Below are positions 21,478 through 27,122 of a stretch of DNA of 28,204 bases, one piece after another. Every line of letters starts with the position of its first letter. The stretch's first letter is position 1. Both the position numbers and the translations under genes were made by a program. Below the pieces are notes generated by a model that had not been told where the DNA came from, ran no database searches, and saw nothing but the letters and a program-made list of their open reading frames with translations. The DNA comes from a virus: the IMG/VR virus record IMGVR_UViG_3300044729_000371, positions 1 through 28,204 of that record; one strand, given 5' to 3'.

Positions 21478-21495
21478 ATCGGGAGGTAACCATCT
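21460..21495 (+). promoter_or_regulatory. 8-bp stem-loop in the glutaredoxin-membrane protein gap
   Basis: AGATGGTT (21460-21467) and AACCATCT (21488-21495) are perfect complements around a 20-base loop that contains GGGAGG (21481-21486). The following TTTTGAGTTTT is a poor U-tract, so termination is doubtful. The structure would expose an SD-like sequence in its loop. Confidence 0.4.
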
Positions 21496-21550
21496 ATTTT
21501 GAGTTTTCCTTTAGATCAAGGAAGAAAAAGTAGTTTCCCGGAGCAAACAC

Positions 21551-21781
21551 ATGTTAGCAATCAGTTTAGTATTCGGTTCTTTTCTAACAGTATTGTTTCT
21601 GATTGTGGGAGTAATGCTTGGTTGGGTAGCAAGAGAATATATGATGAACTATCGGGAGATTCCAAGACCACATCCAGAGATGTTTGACTCCCAAGGCAAT
21701 TTAATCCCAGATGAAGTAATCGCATTTAACTTTGAAAACTATTATGACAACGACGACGCAGAAGAAGACCACGACGACTAA
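21551..21781 (+). CDS. Small membrane protein with acidic tail
   Basis: The 76-residue product has one hydrophobic N-terminal segment (about residues 2-26, LAISLVFGSFLTVLFLIVGVMLGWV), then REYMMNYREIPRPHPEMFDSQGNLIPDEVIAFNFENYY and a C terminus ending in Asp/Glu residues. This pattern suggests a single-pass inner-membrane protein with a cytoplasmic acidic tail. The HPEMFDSQGNLIPDE motif is recurrent in T4-like cyanophages. SD GGAG is seven bases before the ATG. Its 3' end overlaps the next gene by 38 bases. Function unknown. Confidence 0.75.
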   Translation: MLAISLVFGSFLTVLFLIVGVMLGWVAREYMMNYREIPRPHPEMFDSQGNLIPDEVIAFNFENYYDNDDAEEDHDD

Positions 21782-22349
21782 AGCACAATCAAAAACCGTC
21801 AAGGTCACTCCAATTCCAGAATTACCAAATAATCCTTTCACATTTGAAGTATTAGATCTTGTATCAAAACAGAGATCTAATGTCAAGAAAGTAGAAGTTC
21901 TCAAAAAATATGAAGACATCTCTCTGAAGTCTCTATTTGTTTGGAACTTTGATGAGTCTATCATTTCTGTTCTTCCAGAGGGTGCTGTACCCTATTCTGG
22001 ATACGCAGATCAGACTTCTTATAATGGATCTCTCTCCACAAAGATCACTGAAGAAGTTCGTAGAATGCATGAGACTGGATCATTCTCTCTTGGTGCGAGT
22101 GATAATCAAGGACACACCACGATTCGTAGAGAGTATGTGAACTTCTATCATTTCATCAAAGGTGGAAATGATACTCTCAACAACATTCGTCGTGAGACAA
22201 TGTTCATCAATATTCTTGAAGGACTTCATCCTCTTGAGGCAGAGATCATTTGCCTTTGTAAGGACAAGAAACTTTCCGAAAAGTATAATATCACCAAAGA
22301 AGTTGTTGCGGAGGCATATCCCGACATTCAATGGGGAGGGCGTTCGTGA
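21744..22349 (+). CDS. Conserved cyanophage protein (DUF6433-like)
   Basis: The 201-residue product from ATG 21744 (an upstream in-frame TTG at 21732 is possible) has a threonine-rich N terminus (MTTTTQKKTTTTK), then PFTFEVLDLVSKQRSNVKKVEVLKKYEDISLKSLFVWNFDE and a C-terminal block RRETMFINILEGLHPLEAEIICLCKDKKLSEKYN ending IQWGGRS. It corresponds to a family widespread in T4-like marine phages, annotated only by domain of unknown function. The Thr/Lys repeats arise from ACG/AAG runs that overlap the acidic tail codons (GAC/GAA) of the upstream gene in another frame. Confidence 0.75.
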   Translation: MTTTTQKKTTTTKAQSKTVKVTPIPELPNNPFTFEVLDLVSKQRSNVKKVEVLKKYEDISLKSLFVWNFDESIISVLPEGAVPYSGYADQTSYNGSLSTKITEEVRRMHETGSFSLGASDNQGHTTIRREYVNFYHFIKGGNDTLNNIRRETMFINILEGLHPLEAEIICLCKDKKLSEKYNITKEVVAEAYPDIQWGGRS

Positions 22350-22684
22350 GTCAGGTTGTTGATAAACGACAGGAAAAGCATATGGACCATTGGACACCAG
22401 CAGAAAAAGAAACTTGTAAGTCACGCTACGGTTGTGACATCATCGTTGAAAATGGTTCGTATGCCGAAGTCTGTACGAAAGAGGCACCCAGAGATGCTTA
22501 TATCATCAAGTATCTTGTTGACGATATGGTTTGCTTTGACCTGACTAAAGGTAGTAGAAGCAAACTGTTTGACATGTACTGGGATAAGTTTCGTGAGAAC
22601 CTGAAGAATATTGACTTTGGATTTGGTACAATCAATCCAAAGACGTGGGGTTATCAAGCACCCAAAACCAAAAAGCGGAAGTGA
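22346..22684 (+). CDS. Conserved cyanophage protein of unknown function
   Basis: The 112-residue product starts at GTG 22346, chosen because it overlaps the upstream TGA (GTGA) and a strong purine SD (GGGGAGGG, 22333-22340) lies five bases before it. ATG at 22331 would place the SD inside the gene. Features: WTPAEKETCKSRYGCDIIVENGSY, APRDAYIIKYLVDDMVCFDLTKGSRSKLFDMYWDKF, and a basic C terminus (KTKKRK). Two Cys in the N-terminal part could bind metal, but no known motif fits. It is the last gene before a 117-base AT-rich gap and a new promoter. Confidence 0.65.
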   Translation: MSQVVDKRQEKHMDHWTPAEKETCKSRYGCDIIVENGSYAEVCTKEAPRDAYIIKYLVDDMVCFDLTKGSRSKLFDMYWDKFRENLKNIDFGFGTINPKTWGYQAPKTKKRK

Positions 22685-22767
22685 TTCCCCAGATCGCCAA
22701 CAATTTTTCCGGCAAAATTTTGAGTTCTTAAAGTTTTTTAAAATTGTATCACATTTTACAAAAAAAC

Positions 22768-22796
22768 TTGTATAAATTATCGTAACGAGGTATAAT
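22768..22796 (+). promoter_or_regulatory. Sigma-70 type promoter TTGTAT-17-TATAAT
   Basis: TTGTAT (22768-22773), 17 bases, perfect TATAAT (22791-22796), preceded by an AT-rich stretch. The predicted start near 22803 coincides with the first base of the riboswitch-like element, supporting both calls. Confidence 0.75.
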
Positions 22797-22803
22797 GCCT
22801 CTA

Positions 22804-22846
22804 CGTTCATCTGGAAAACCAGACGGAAGTAAGCCGACTCGGAACG
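22804..22846 (+). ncRNA. glnA/Downstream-peptide (glutamine riboswitch)-like RNA element
   Basis: The 5' end of the micro-operon transcript folds as CGTTC (22804-22808) paired with GAACG (22842-22846) and TCTGG-AAAA-CCAGA (22810-22823), joined by ACGGAAGTA (22823-22831). CGTTCATC, a P2 hairpin, ACGGAAGTA and a closing GAACG are the hallmarks of the glnA and Downstream-peptide RNAs of cyanobacteria and their phages, which bind L-glutamine; the latter precede very short ORFs, as here. It deviates in the 3' half: P3 is minimal (CCG/CGG) and the usual GAAG before GAACG is missing, so binding is uncertain. Confidence 0.6.
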
Positions 22847-22876
22847 GATCAAAACCTACTTATAGGTCGTTCATCT

Positions 22877-23029
22877 ATGGAAACACTTCTTTTAACTTGC
22901 CTTCAAGCACAGTTAATGGTTGGGAGAATTCTTAAACAGGACATTCCCAATCAAGCAAAGAATGATATTATTTGGGAGATCAAACAGATTTCTCCAAAAA
23001 CTTGCCCCATAGACGCAAAAGCCGACTGA
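22877..23029 (+). CDS. 50-residue peptide downstream of riboswitch-like RNA
   Basis: METLLLTCLQAQLMVGRILK begins this 50-residue product; it ends KTCPIDAKAD. It has a hydrophobic N-terminal half and two Cys (8 and 43). There is no clear SD; the region just before the ATG is a second CGTTCATC, which may govern access to the start. It is the first gene after the riboswitch-like element and fits the class of short peptides such RNAs control. No known function. Codon structure, position and clean bounds support it being real. Confidence 0.6.
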   Translation: METLLLTCLQAQLMVGRILKQDIPNQAKNDIIWEIKQISPKTCPIDAKAD

Positions 23030-23068
23030 AGGAACGCCACCTAACCTAACAGTAAAGGAGCAAACCTA

Positions 23069-23206
23069 ATGTCTAAAGTCGTATACCGTGGTGTTGAATA
23101 CGATACCGAAAAGCGTATTGAATATCAACAGCAAATGCAACAACAATCCCAACAATACAACGAAACCTATCGTGGTGTTAAGTTTGTAAAGGAGGGGCAT
23201 AAGTGA
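23069..23206 (+). CDS. DUF4278-like small protein with two YRGV motifs
   Basis: The 45-residue product MSKVVYRGVEYDTEKR...YNETYRGVKFVKEGHK has two YRGV motifs separated by a Gln-rich segment (QQQMQQQSQQ). The YRGVxY/YRGVxF pair is typical of DUF4278 proteins of cyanobacteria and cyanophages, so a host-related origin is likely. SD AAAGGAG lies eight bases before the ATG. It overlaps the next gene as GTGA. Function unknown. Confidence 0.75.
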   Translation: MSKVVYRGVEYDTEKRIEYQQQMQQQSQQYNETYRGVKFVKEGHK

Positions 23207-23301
23207 AAAAACTTAACTTCCTTCAAATCATTAAAGAGCAAAAGCAAAAAGAAGAGCGTCGTCATCAGGCACAACTAGCACAACTAGTTGGAGCAAAGTG
23301 A
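23203..23301 (+). CDS. 32-residue basic helical peptide
   Basis: It starts with GTG overlapping the upstream TGA, with SD GGAGGGG just upstream (23191-23197). The product reads KKLNFLQIIKEQKQKEERRH followed by QAQLAQLVGAK: charged, Lys/Gln/Glu-rich and likely a single amphipathic helix. It overlaps the next gene as TGATG. Function unknown; reality supported by the unbroken chain of coupled starts. Confidence 0.55.
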   Translation: MKKLNFLQIIKEQKQKEERRHQAQLAQLVGAK

Positions 23302-23387
23302 TGGGACAAGTCATCATATCTTCAACTGCTGCGATTGCGTTGATGACCATATTACTGTCATCATACATTCAGTGGCTTTATAAGTAA
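23301..23387 (+). CDS. 28-residue single-span membrane peptide
   Basis: MGQVIISSTAAIALMTILLS continues SYIQWLYK, a hydrophobic segment with a Trp/Tyr/Lys end typical of one membrane span. Its ATG overlaps the stop of the previous gene by one base and a terminator follows six bases after its stop, which defines it as the last gene of the micro-operon. Very short cyanobacterial photosystem subunits look similar in size, but no specific match is recognised. Confidence 0.55.
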   Translation: MGQVIISSTAAIALMTILLSSYIQWLYK

Positions 23388-23393
23388 ATCACT

Positions 23394-23417
23394 GGGAGGG
23401 GCAACCCTCCTTTTTTT
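23394..23417 (+). terminator. Intrinsic terminator with GCAA tetraloop
   Basis: GGAGGG (23395-23400) and CCCTCC (23405-23410) close a GCAA (GNRA) tetraloop, followed by seven T. It ends the operon of tiny genes. Confidence 0.92.
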
Positions 23418-23502
23418 ATAGGTATAAACTCGTAGGCATAAATTATTGTTAAGGAATCAACACAAAACACCTAGATAGTAGTAGAATATAGAGGTGAAGC
23501 GT

Positions 23503-23601
23503 ATGAACGAAAACCCCTTTGTTATGTTATTCTATGTGCATGGAGGTTATTATGCACAACCTAATCTCTTACAATCAACTAGCTGGATGGGAACACTTTG
23601 A
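23503..23601 (+). CDS. Possible 32-residue overlapping leader peptide
   Basis: ATG at 23503 follows a good SD (AGAGGTG, 23490-23496). The peptide starts MNENPFVMLFYVHGGYYAQP and overlaps the next gene in another frame by 50 bases. Ribosomes reading it would traverse the SD and start of that gene, so it may regulate it. It could equally be a chance ORF. Confidence 0.35.
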   Translation: MNENPFVMLFYVHGGYYAQPNLLQSTSWMGTL

Positions 23602-23728
23602 GGAGACAGTAGAACGATCTAATGAACAGAACGACTTAGTTAATGATTATTTTAATTGTTTGATTGAGTGTGATGATGAAAAACAAACTTGTAAAAGAAT
23701 TTGTAGGGAGTTGTTAAGCAAGTCATAA
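23552..23728 (+). CDS. Small conserved cyanophage protein with Cys-rich C terminus
   Basis: The 58-residue product is read from ATG 23552 (SD GGAGG five bases before), not the longer in-frame start at 23519. It has LISYNQLAGWEHFEETVERSNEQNDLVNDYFNCLIECDDE and ends KQTCKRICRELLSKS with four Cys (NC, EC, TC, IC), which could bind metal or form disulfides. It is probably cytoplasmic. A terminator follows seven bases after its stop. Function unknown. Confidence 0.65.
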   Translation: MHNLISYNQLAGWEHFEETVERSNEQNDLVNDYFNCLIECDDEKQTCKRICRELLSKS

Positions 23729-23735
23729 TGAAACG

Positions 23736-23761
23736 GGGGGGTTGACTGCCCCTCTTTTTTT
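23736..23761 (+). terminator. Intrinsic terminator with an embedded promoter element
   Basis: GGGGGG (23736-23741) pairs with CCCCTC (23749-23754, one G-T pair) around TTGACTG, followed by seven T. The loop holds the -35 hexamer of the next promoter. Confidence 0.85.
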
Positions 23762-23771
23762 ATGGTAAAAT
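23742..23771 (+). promoter_or_regulatory. Sigma-70 type promoter TTGACT-18-TAAAAT inside the terminator
   Basis: TTGACT (23742-23747) lies in the terminator loop. After 18 bases comes TAAAAT (23766-23771), preceded by an extended -10 TGG. It would drive the two small genes and thyX that follow. Confidence 0.65.
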
Positions 23772-23792
23772 GCCTAAAGAGAATAGTAACTT

Positions 23793-23963
23793 ATGGACAG
23801 AGACAAACTCAAACTCATCGTCCGTAATCTAGAACTTCTTGTAGATTCTCTCAAAGCAGAAGTGTACTCTGATGTTTCTGCTTACAAGGCACCAGAGAAA
23901 ACAACAGAACGATTTGTAGATTACGACGAACTTTATGACGATGACGATGGATACGCAGACTAA
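23793..23963 (+). CDS. 56-residue acidic cyanophage protein
   Basis: MDRDKLKLIVRNLELLVDSL starts a helical, possibly coiled-coil segment; the C terminus is strongly acidic (FVDYDELYDDDDGYAD). No catalytic motif. It is the first gene after the promoter at 23742 and overlaps the next gene, whose start codons are read from its acidic GAT/GAC run. The pattern is recurrent in T4-like cyanophages next to thyX. Function unknown. Confidence 0.6.
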   Translation: MDRDKLKLIVRNLELLVDSLKAEVYSDVSAYKAPEKTTERFVDYDELYDDDDGYAD

Positions 23964-24123
23964 AAAAGCAAAAGAACTGCTAAAATTAATGAAGCGATTG
24001 GTCGCTCAAAATCATATGTATAGCGAAGAAGAACTTCGTGAAATGAAAAGACGACTTCGTGAGGCAGAAGAAGAAGTCGCAAAACTAGAAGCACACACGT
24101 CAAAAGGATTTGGAAAGAAATGA
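23935..24123 (+). CDS. Small coiled-coil protein upstream of thyX
   Basis: The product of up to 62 residues has three in-frame ATGs (23935, 23941, 23947) and no decisive SD. It is highly charged and helical (KELLKLMKRLVAQNHMYSEEELREMKRRLREAEEEVAKLEAH) and ends TSKGFGKK. A coiled coil is likely. The stop overlaps the thyX ATG (ATGA), so the genes are coupled. Function unknown; it is usually short in related phages too. Confidence 0.65.
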   Translation: MTMTMDTQTKKAKELLKLMKRLVAQNHMYSEEELREMKRRLREAEEEVAKLEAHTSKGFGKK

Positions 24124-24770
24124 CTGTAAAACTTATCAGTGTAACTCCCGATGCAGAACAAACAATGGCATATATTGCTAGAGTTTCTAATCCAGCGAAT
24201 CAAGATTCTGAAAACTATGCGGGTTTGCTACGTTATTGTATTAAGCACAATCATTGGTCTGTTTTTGAGCAGAGCACTATGAGTCTTGAAATTGAAACCA
24301 ACCGTGGTATCGCAGCACAAATTCTGCGCCATCGTAGTTTCACATTTCAAGAATTTTCGCAGCGTTATGCGGACACCAATTTGATTACTGAACGTATTCC
24401 TGTTCCTGACCTCCGCCGCCAAGACACCAAAAACCGTCAGAACTCTACTGATGATCTTGGCGACTATGTGAAGCTCAAGTTTCAGACAGAGATTGCTGAA
24501 CTCTTTACGCACTCTAATAACCTCTACAAGCGAATGTTGGAGGCAGGTGTGGCAAAAGAGTGTGCGAGGTTTGTATTGCCCCTAGCGACGCCTACACGCA
24601 TCTATATGACGGGATCTTGCCGCTCGTGGATAACCTATATTGCTCTCCGTGAAAAGTCAGGAACTCAAAAAGAGCATATGGATATTGCTAAAGCGTGTAA
24701 ATCAGTTTTTGCTGAACAGTTTCCAATTTGTTATGAATCACTTGGTGGTGAAGCAGAATGGGTTCTCTAA
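24120..24770 (+). CDS. thyX: Flavin-dependent thymidylate synthase ThyX
   Basis: The 216-residue product makes dTMP from dUMP with FAD, NADPH and methylene-tetrahydrofolate. The ThyX signature RHR-(x)-S is present as RHRSFTFQEFSQR at residues 70-82, and the surrounding ISVTPDAEQTMAYIARVS, HWSVFEQSTMSLEIETNRGIAAQILRH and GVAKECARFVLPLATPTRIYMTGSCRSWITYIALR regions match the family in order. The length is normal for ThyX and no residue loss is evident. It supplies dTTP for phage replication together with the glutaredoxin-linked reductase pathway. Confidence 0.97.
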   Translation: MTVKLISVTPDAEQTMAYIARVSNPANQDSENYAGLLRYCIKHNHWSVFEQSTMSLEIETNRGIAAQILRHRSFTFQEFSQRYADTNLITERIPVPDLRRQDTKNRQNSTDDLGDYVKLKFQTEIAELFTHSNNLYKRMLEAGVAKECARFVLPLATPTRIYMTGSCRSWITYIALREKSGTQKEHMDIAKACKSVFAEQFPICYESLGGEAEWVL

Positions 24771-24773
24771 ATA
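24767..24773 (+). promoter_or_regulatory. Late promoter variant CTAAATA
   Basis: CTAAATA includes the thyX stop codon and lies 23 bases before the TTG start at 24797. Confidence 0.5.
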
Positions 24774-24796
24774 AAAATTAAATAGGAGGTATAATC

Positions 24797-25036
24797 TTGC
24801 CAACGTATAGATTTGAAAATACTGAAACAGGTGAAATTTTTGAGAAATGGATGCTTATGGCAGAAAAAGAACCATATCTTAAAGAAAACCCTCATTTAAA
24901 ACCACTTATTCCAACACAAATGAATGTTGGTGAAGTTGGTGATTGGAGGAATAAATTAACTTCAAAACACCCTTCGTGGAACGATGTTTTAAATCGTGCC
25001 CAAAAAATGCCCGGATCAAACGTCAAAAAATTGTAA
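24797..25036 (+). CDS. Small conserved cyanophage protein (PTYRFENTETGE type)
   Basis: The 79-residue product uses a TTG start at 24797, fixed by AGGAGG (24784-24789) seven bases upstream. It begins PTYRFENTETGEIFEKWMLM, resembling the start of FmdB-type zinc-ribbon proteins, but no Cys residues are present, so no zinc site exists. The C-terminal part is KLTSKHPSWNDVLNRAQKMPGSNVKKL. Similar proteins lie near thyX and phoH in other T4-like cyanophages. Function unknown. Confidence 0.7.
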   Translation: MPTYRFENTETGEIFEKWMLMAEKEPYLKENPHLKPLIPTQMNVGEVGDWRNKLTSKHPSWNDVLNRAQKMPGSNVKKL

Positions 25037-25048
25037 ACTAGGTTATAA

Positions 25049-25056
25049 TATAAATA
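25049..25056 (+). promoter_or_regulatory. Late promoter TATAAATA
   Basis: Full consensus, 23 bases before the ATG of the HNH endonuclease gene. Both homing-type genes in this window have a perfect TATAAATA at nearly the same distance (23 and 25 bases). Confidence 0.65.
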
Positions 25057-25079
25057 CTTACATCATTCCAACCTGGTTT

Positions 25080-25682
25080 ATGTCTAGACAATATACAAAA
25101 CATCCAGAAATAAAAGTCGGAGATAAATTTTATTATCTTGAAGTTATATCTCCACCTTTTTATGAAACCTATCCAAGTGGTAGAAAAAGAAAAAAAGTTT
25201 TGTGTAAATGTATTTGTGGAAAAGAAAAAGTTTTTAGATATGATAGTTTTGTATGTAAAGACGAATTAGACCGAGCAAAAAGTTGTGGATGTAAGCATAC
25301 TTATAGAAACAATTTTAACGCTCAAAAAAGAAGAAAACCAGAAAGTGTTTATAGATACATTTATGAGCAATGTCAATCGGGGGCAAGAACTAGAAACATA
25401 GAATTTAATCTATCAAAAGAAGAATATCTTGAAATTATTAAACAAGATTGTTATTATTGTGGATCTGAACCAGAGTTAAGACAACCTCATAGAGGAAAAG
25501 GTAGATATGTTGGTATTCCAGTTCCATATAATGGTATTGATAGGGTAAACAGCAATGAAGTATATGAAAAAGAAAATTGTGTTCCTTGCTGTTCTAGATG
25601 TAACTATATGAAAAGTGATTTAAATATATCTACATTTACTGAACATATTTTAAAAATAGCAAATCATTTAAAAAAACTCTAA
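25080..25682 (+). CDS. HNH homing endonuclease
   Basis: The 200-residue product starts at ATG 25080; an in-frame extension to 24996 overlaps the upstream gene and is rejected. The N-terminal half has Cys pairs (C42, C44, C46 and C69, C71 in LCKCICGKEK...SCGC), probably a zinc-binding DNA-recognition domain. The C-terminal half is an HNH/beta-beta-alpha-metal nuclease: CYYCG at 124-128, GIDRVNSNEVYEKENCVPCCSRCNYMKSD at 152-180, with DR and N as expected catalytic-region residues. The gene is visibly AT-rich and Lys/Tyr-rich. It sits between a small conserved gene and phoH, two bases before the phoH start, like a free-standing mobile endonuclease inserted at a gene border. Confidence 0.9.
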   Translation: MSRQYTKHPEIKVGDKFYYLEVISPPFYETYPSGRKRKKVLCKCICGKEKVFRYDSFVCKDELDRAKSCGCKHTYRNNFNAQKRRKPESVYRYIYEQCQSGARTRNIEFNLSKEEYLEIIKQDCYYCGSEPELRQPHRGKGRYVGIPVPYNGIDRVNSNEVYEKENCVPCCSRCNYMKSDLNISTFTEHILKIANHLKKL

Positions 25683-25683
25683 T

Positions 25684-26442
25684 ATGGCAAGAAGAAAAAG
25701 AGGAAATGTAGAACAACCAATCGGAGTTGGTCTGACGGCAAAACAGATGAAGAGGAGAAAACCTCTGAGTTCTGACTATTTGGTTGATATTGATCCACTT
25801 ACAGACAATCAAAAGCGTCTTTTTGAATCATATGCGGCAGGTAAACACTTAGTTGCTTATGGTTGTGCTGGAACTGGTAAGACTTTCATTACACTCTACA
25901 ATGCTCTTGCAGATGTTTTGGATGAATCAACACCTTATGAGAAAATCTATCTGGTTCGCTCATTAGTTGCTACAAGAGAAATTGGATTCTTGCCTGGTTC
26001 TCACGAAGATAAGGCAGATATTTACCAGATTCCTTATAAGAATATGGTGAAGTATATGTTCCAGATGCCTTCTGATGCTGACTTTGAGATGCTCTATGGA
26101 AATCTTAAGTCACAAGAAACCATTAAGTTCTGGAGTACTTCATTCCTAAGAGGCACTACGCTTGATAATGCTATCATTATTGTTGATGAGTTCCAAAACC
26201 TAAACTTCCACGAACTTGATTCAATCATTACTCGTGTTGGTGAGAATACCAAGATTTGTTTCTGTGGCGATGCTTCTCAGTCTGATCTACAAAAAACAAA
26301 TGAGCGTAATGGTATTGTAGATTTTATGTCAGTATTGCGTAAAATGCCATCATTTGATATAATTGAATTTGGTGTAGACGATATTGTTCGTTCTGGACTT
26401 GTTAAAGAATACATTATTGCGAAAATGGATGCTGGTTTTTGA
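25684..26442 (+). CDS. phoH: PhoH-like P-loop ATPase
   Basis: The 252-residue product has Walker A GCAGTGKT (residues 60-67), Walker B IIIVDEFQN (164-172) and a GDASQSD sensor-type segment, the order of PhoH-family ATPases. The basic N terminus (MARRKRGNVEQ) is typical of cyanophage PhoH. The molecular role in phage is not settled; it is part of the T4-like cyanophage core set and sometimes placed in phosphate-stress responses. No Pho box is apparent upstream, where the HNH gene now lies. Its stop overlaps the next start (TGATG). Confidence 0.95.
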   Translation: MARRKRGNVEQPIGVGLTAKQMKRRKPLSSDYLVDIDPLTDNQKRLFESYAAGKHLVAYGCAGTGKTFITLYNALADVLDESTPYEKIYLVRSLVATREIGFLPGSHEDKADIYQIPYKNMVKYMFQMPSDADFEMLYGNLKSQETIKFWSTSFLRGTTLDNAIIIVDEFQNLNFHELDSIITRVGENTKICFCGDASQSDLQKTNERNGIVDFMSVLRKMPSFDIIEFGVDDIVRSGLVKEYIIAKMDAGF

Positions 26443-27122
26443 TGTTTAATCATATTGATATTGAACTCCCCCAGTTGGAGCGTGAAACAATTGATGGTGT
26501 AAGATATTATTCTGTGCCTGATGAAGAAGAACTACTTAAACTAGTTTCTATTACTTCCATTACGAGTCATTTTAATCGTGAAATCTTTGTCAATTGGCGT
26601 AAAAAGGTTGGTGAGGAGGAAGCGGAGAAGATTACTAAGGCAGCTACTTCTCGTGGCACGGATATGCATTCTCTCGTGGAAAATTATCTGGACAATAAAG
26701 ATCTCCCGTCTGTTGCGCCGATGGCGGATTTTCTGTTTAAAATTGCGAAGACGAATCTAAATCGCATAAATAATATTTACGCCCTTGAAGGGTCCCTATA
26801 TAGTAAGCAACTGGGCATTGCTGGGACAGTTGATTGTATCGCTGAATATAACGGCGAGTTAGCAATAATTGACTTTAAGACTTCTAAAAAACCAAAACCA
26901 CGCGAGTGGATTGAACACTATTTTGTTCAATGTATGGCATATGGTTGTATGCTATACGAACTGACTGGTATTTCAGTTAAAAAACTTGTAATCATCATGG
27001 CTTGTGAAAATGGAGAATGCGTCGTCTATGAAGAAAGAGACAAATCAAAGTACATCAAACTACTCGGCAAATACATTAGAAAGTTTGTTGGAGATAAATT
27101 GGAACTCTATGGAACCAAATAA
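26442..27122 (+). CDS. PD-(D/E)XK exonuclease (RecB/MGME1-like)
   Basis: The 226-residue product from ATG 26442 carries the RecB-type nuclease motifs in order: RGTDMHSLVE (71-80), E116, GTVDCIAEY with D131, IIDFKTSKK with D144 and K146 (the D-x-K core), and QCMAY (Q163, Y167; the QxxxY motif). This indicates a metal-dependent single-strand DNA exonuclease, often labelled in cyanophages as a mitochondrial-type genome maintenance exonuclease. It is coupled to phoH upstream and overlaps gp33 by 14 bases. A role in DNA processing or recombination during replication is inferred. Confidence 0.9.
   Translation: MFNHIDIELPQLERETIDGVRYYSVPDEEELLKLVSITSITSHFNREIFVNWRKKVGEEEAEKITKAATSRGTDMHSLVENYLDNKDLPSVAPMADFLFKIAKTNLNRINNIYALEGSLYSKQLGIAGTVDCIAEYNGELAIIDFKTSKKPKPREWIEHYFVQCMAYGCMLYELTGISVKKLVIIMACENGECVVYEERDKSKYIKLLGKYIRKFVGDKLELYGTK

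Noticed and set aside
21315-21687. ORFs starting at 21315 and 21499
   Set aside because: They lie across the glutaredoxin end and the membrane-protein gene in other frames, with atypical composition and poor start contexts.
22685-22767. Terminator or gene in the AT-rich gap after 22684
   Set aside because: Only a weak GCC/GGC pairing with a long loop is seen, and no ORF with an SD. It appears to be a plain AT-rich upstream promoter region.
22801-22850. tRNA-like arm
   Set aside because: The hairpin and GGAACGGATC looked like a T arm, but there is no acceptor stem, anticodon arm or CCA context. The glutamine-riboswitch-like fold explains it better.
24784-24796. TATAAT as a promoter -10 before the TTG start at 24797
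   Set aside because: No -35 at a suitable distance, and the transcript would begin inside the gene. The sequence is explained by the SD AGGAGG and spacer.
24996-25079. Upstream extension of the HNH gene
   Set aside because: It overlaps the preceding gene and spans the late promoter; protein-like sequence starts at MSRQYTKHPE.
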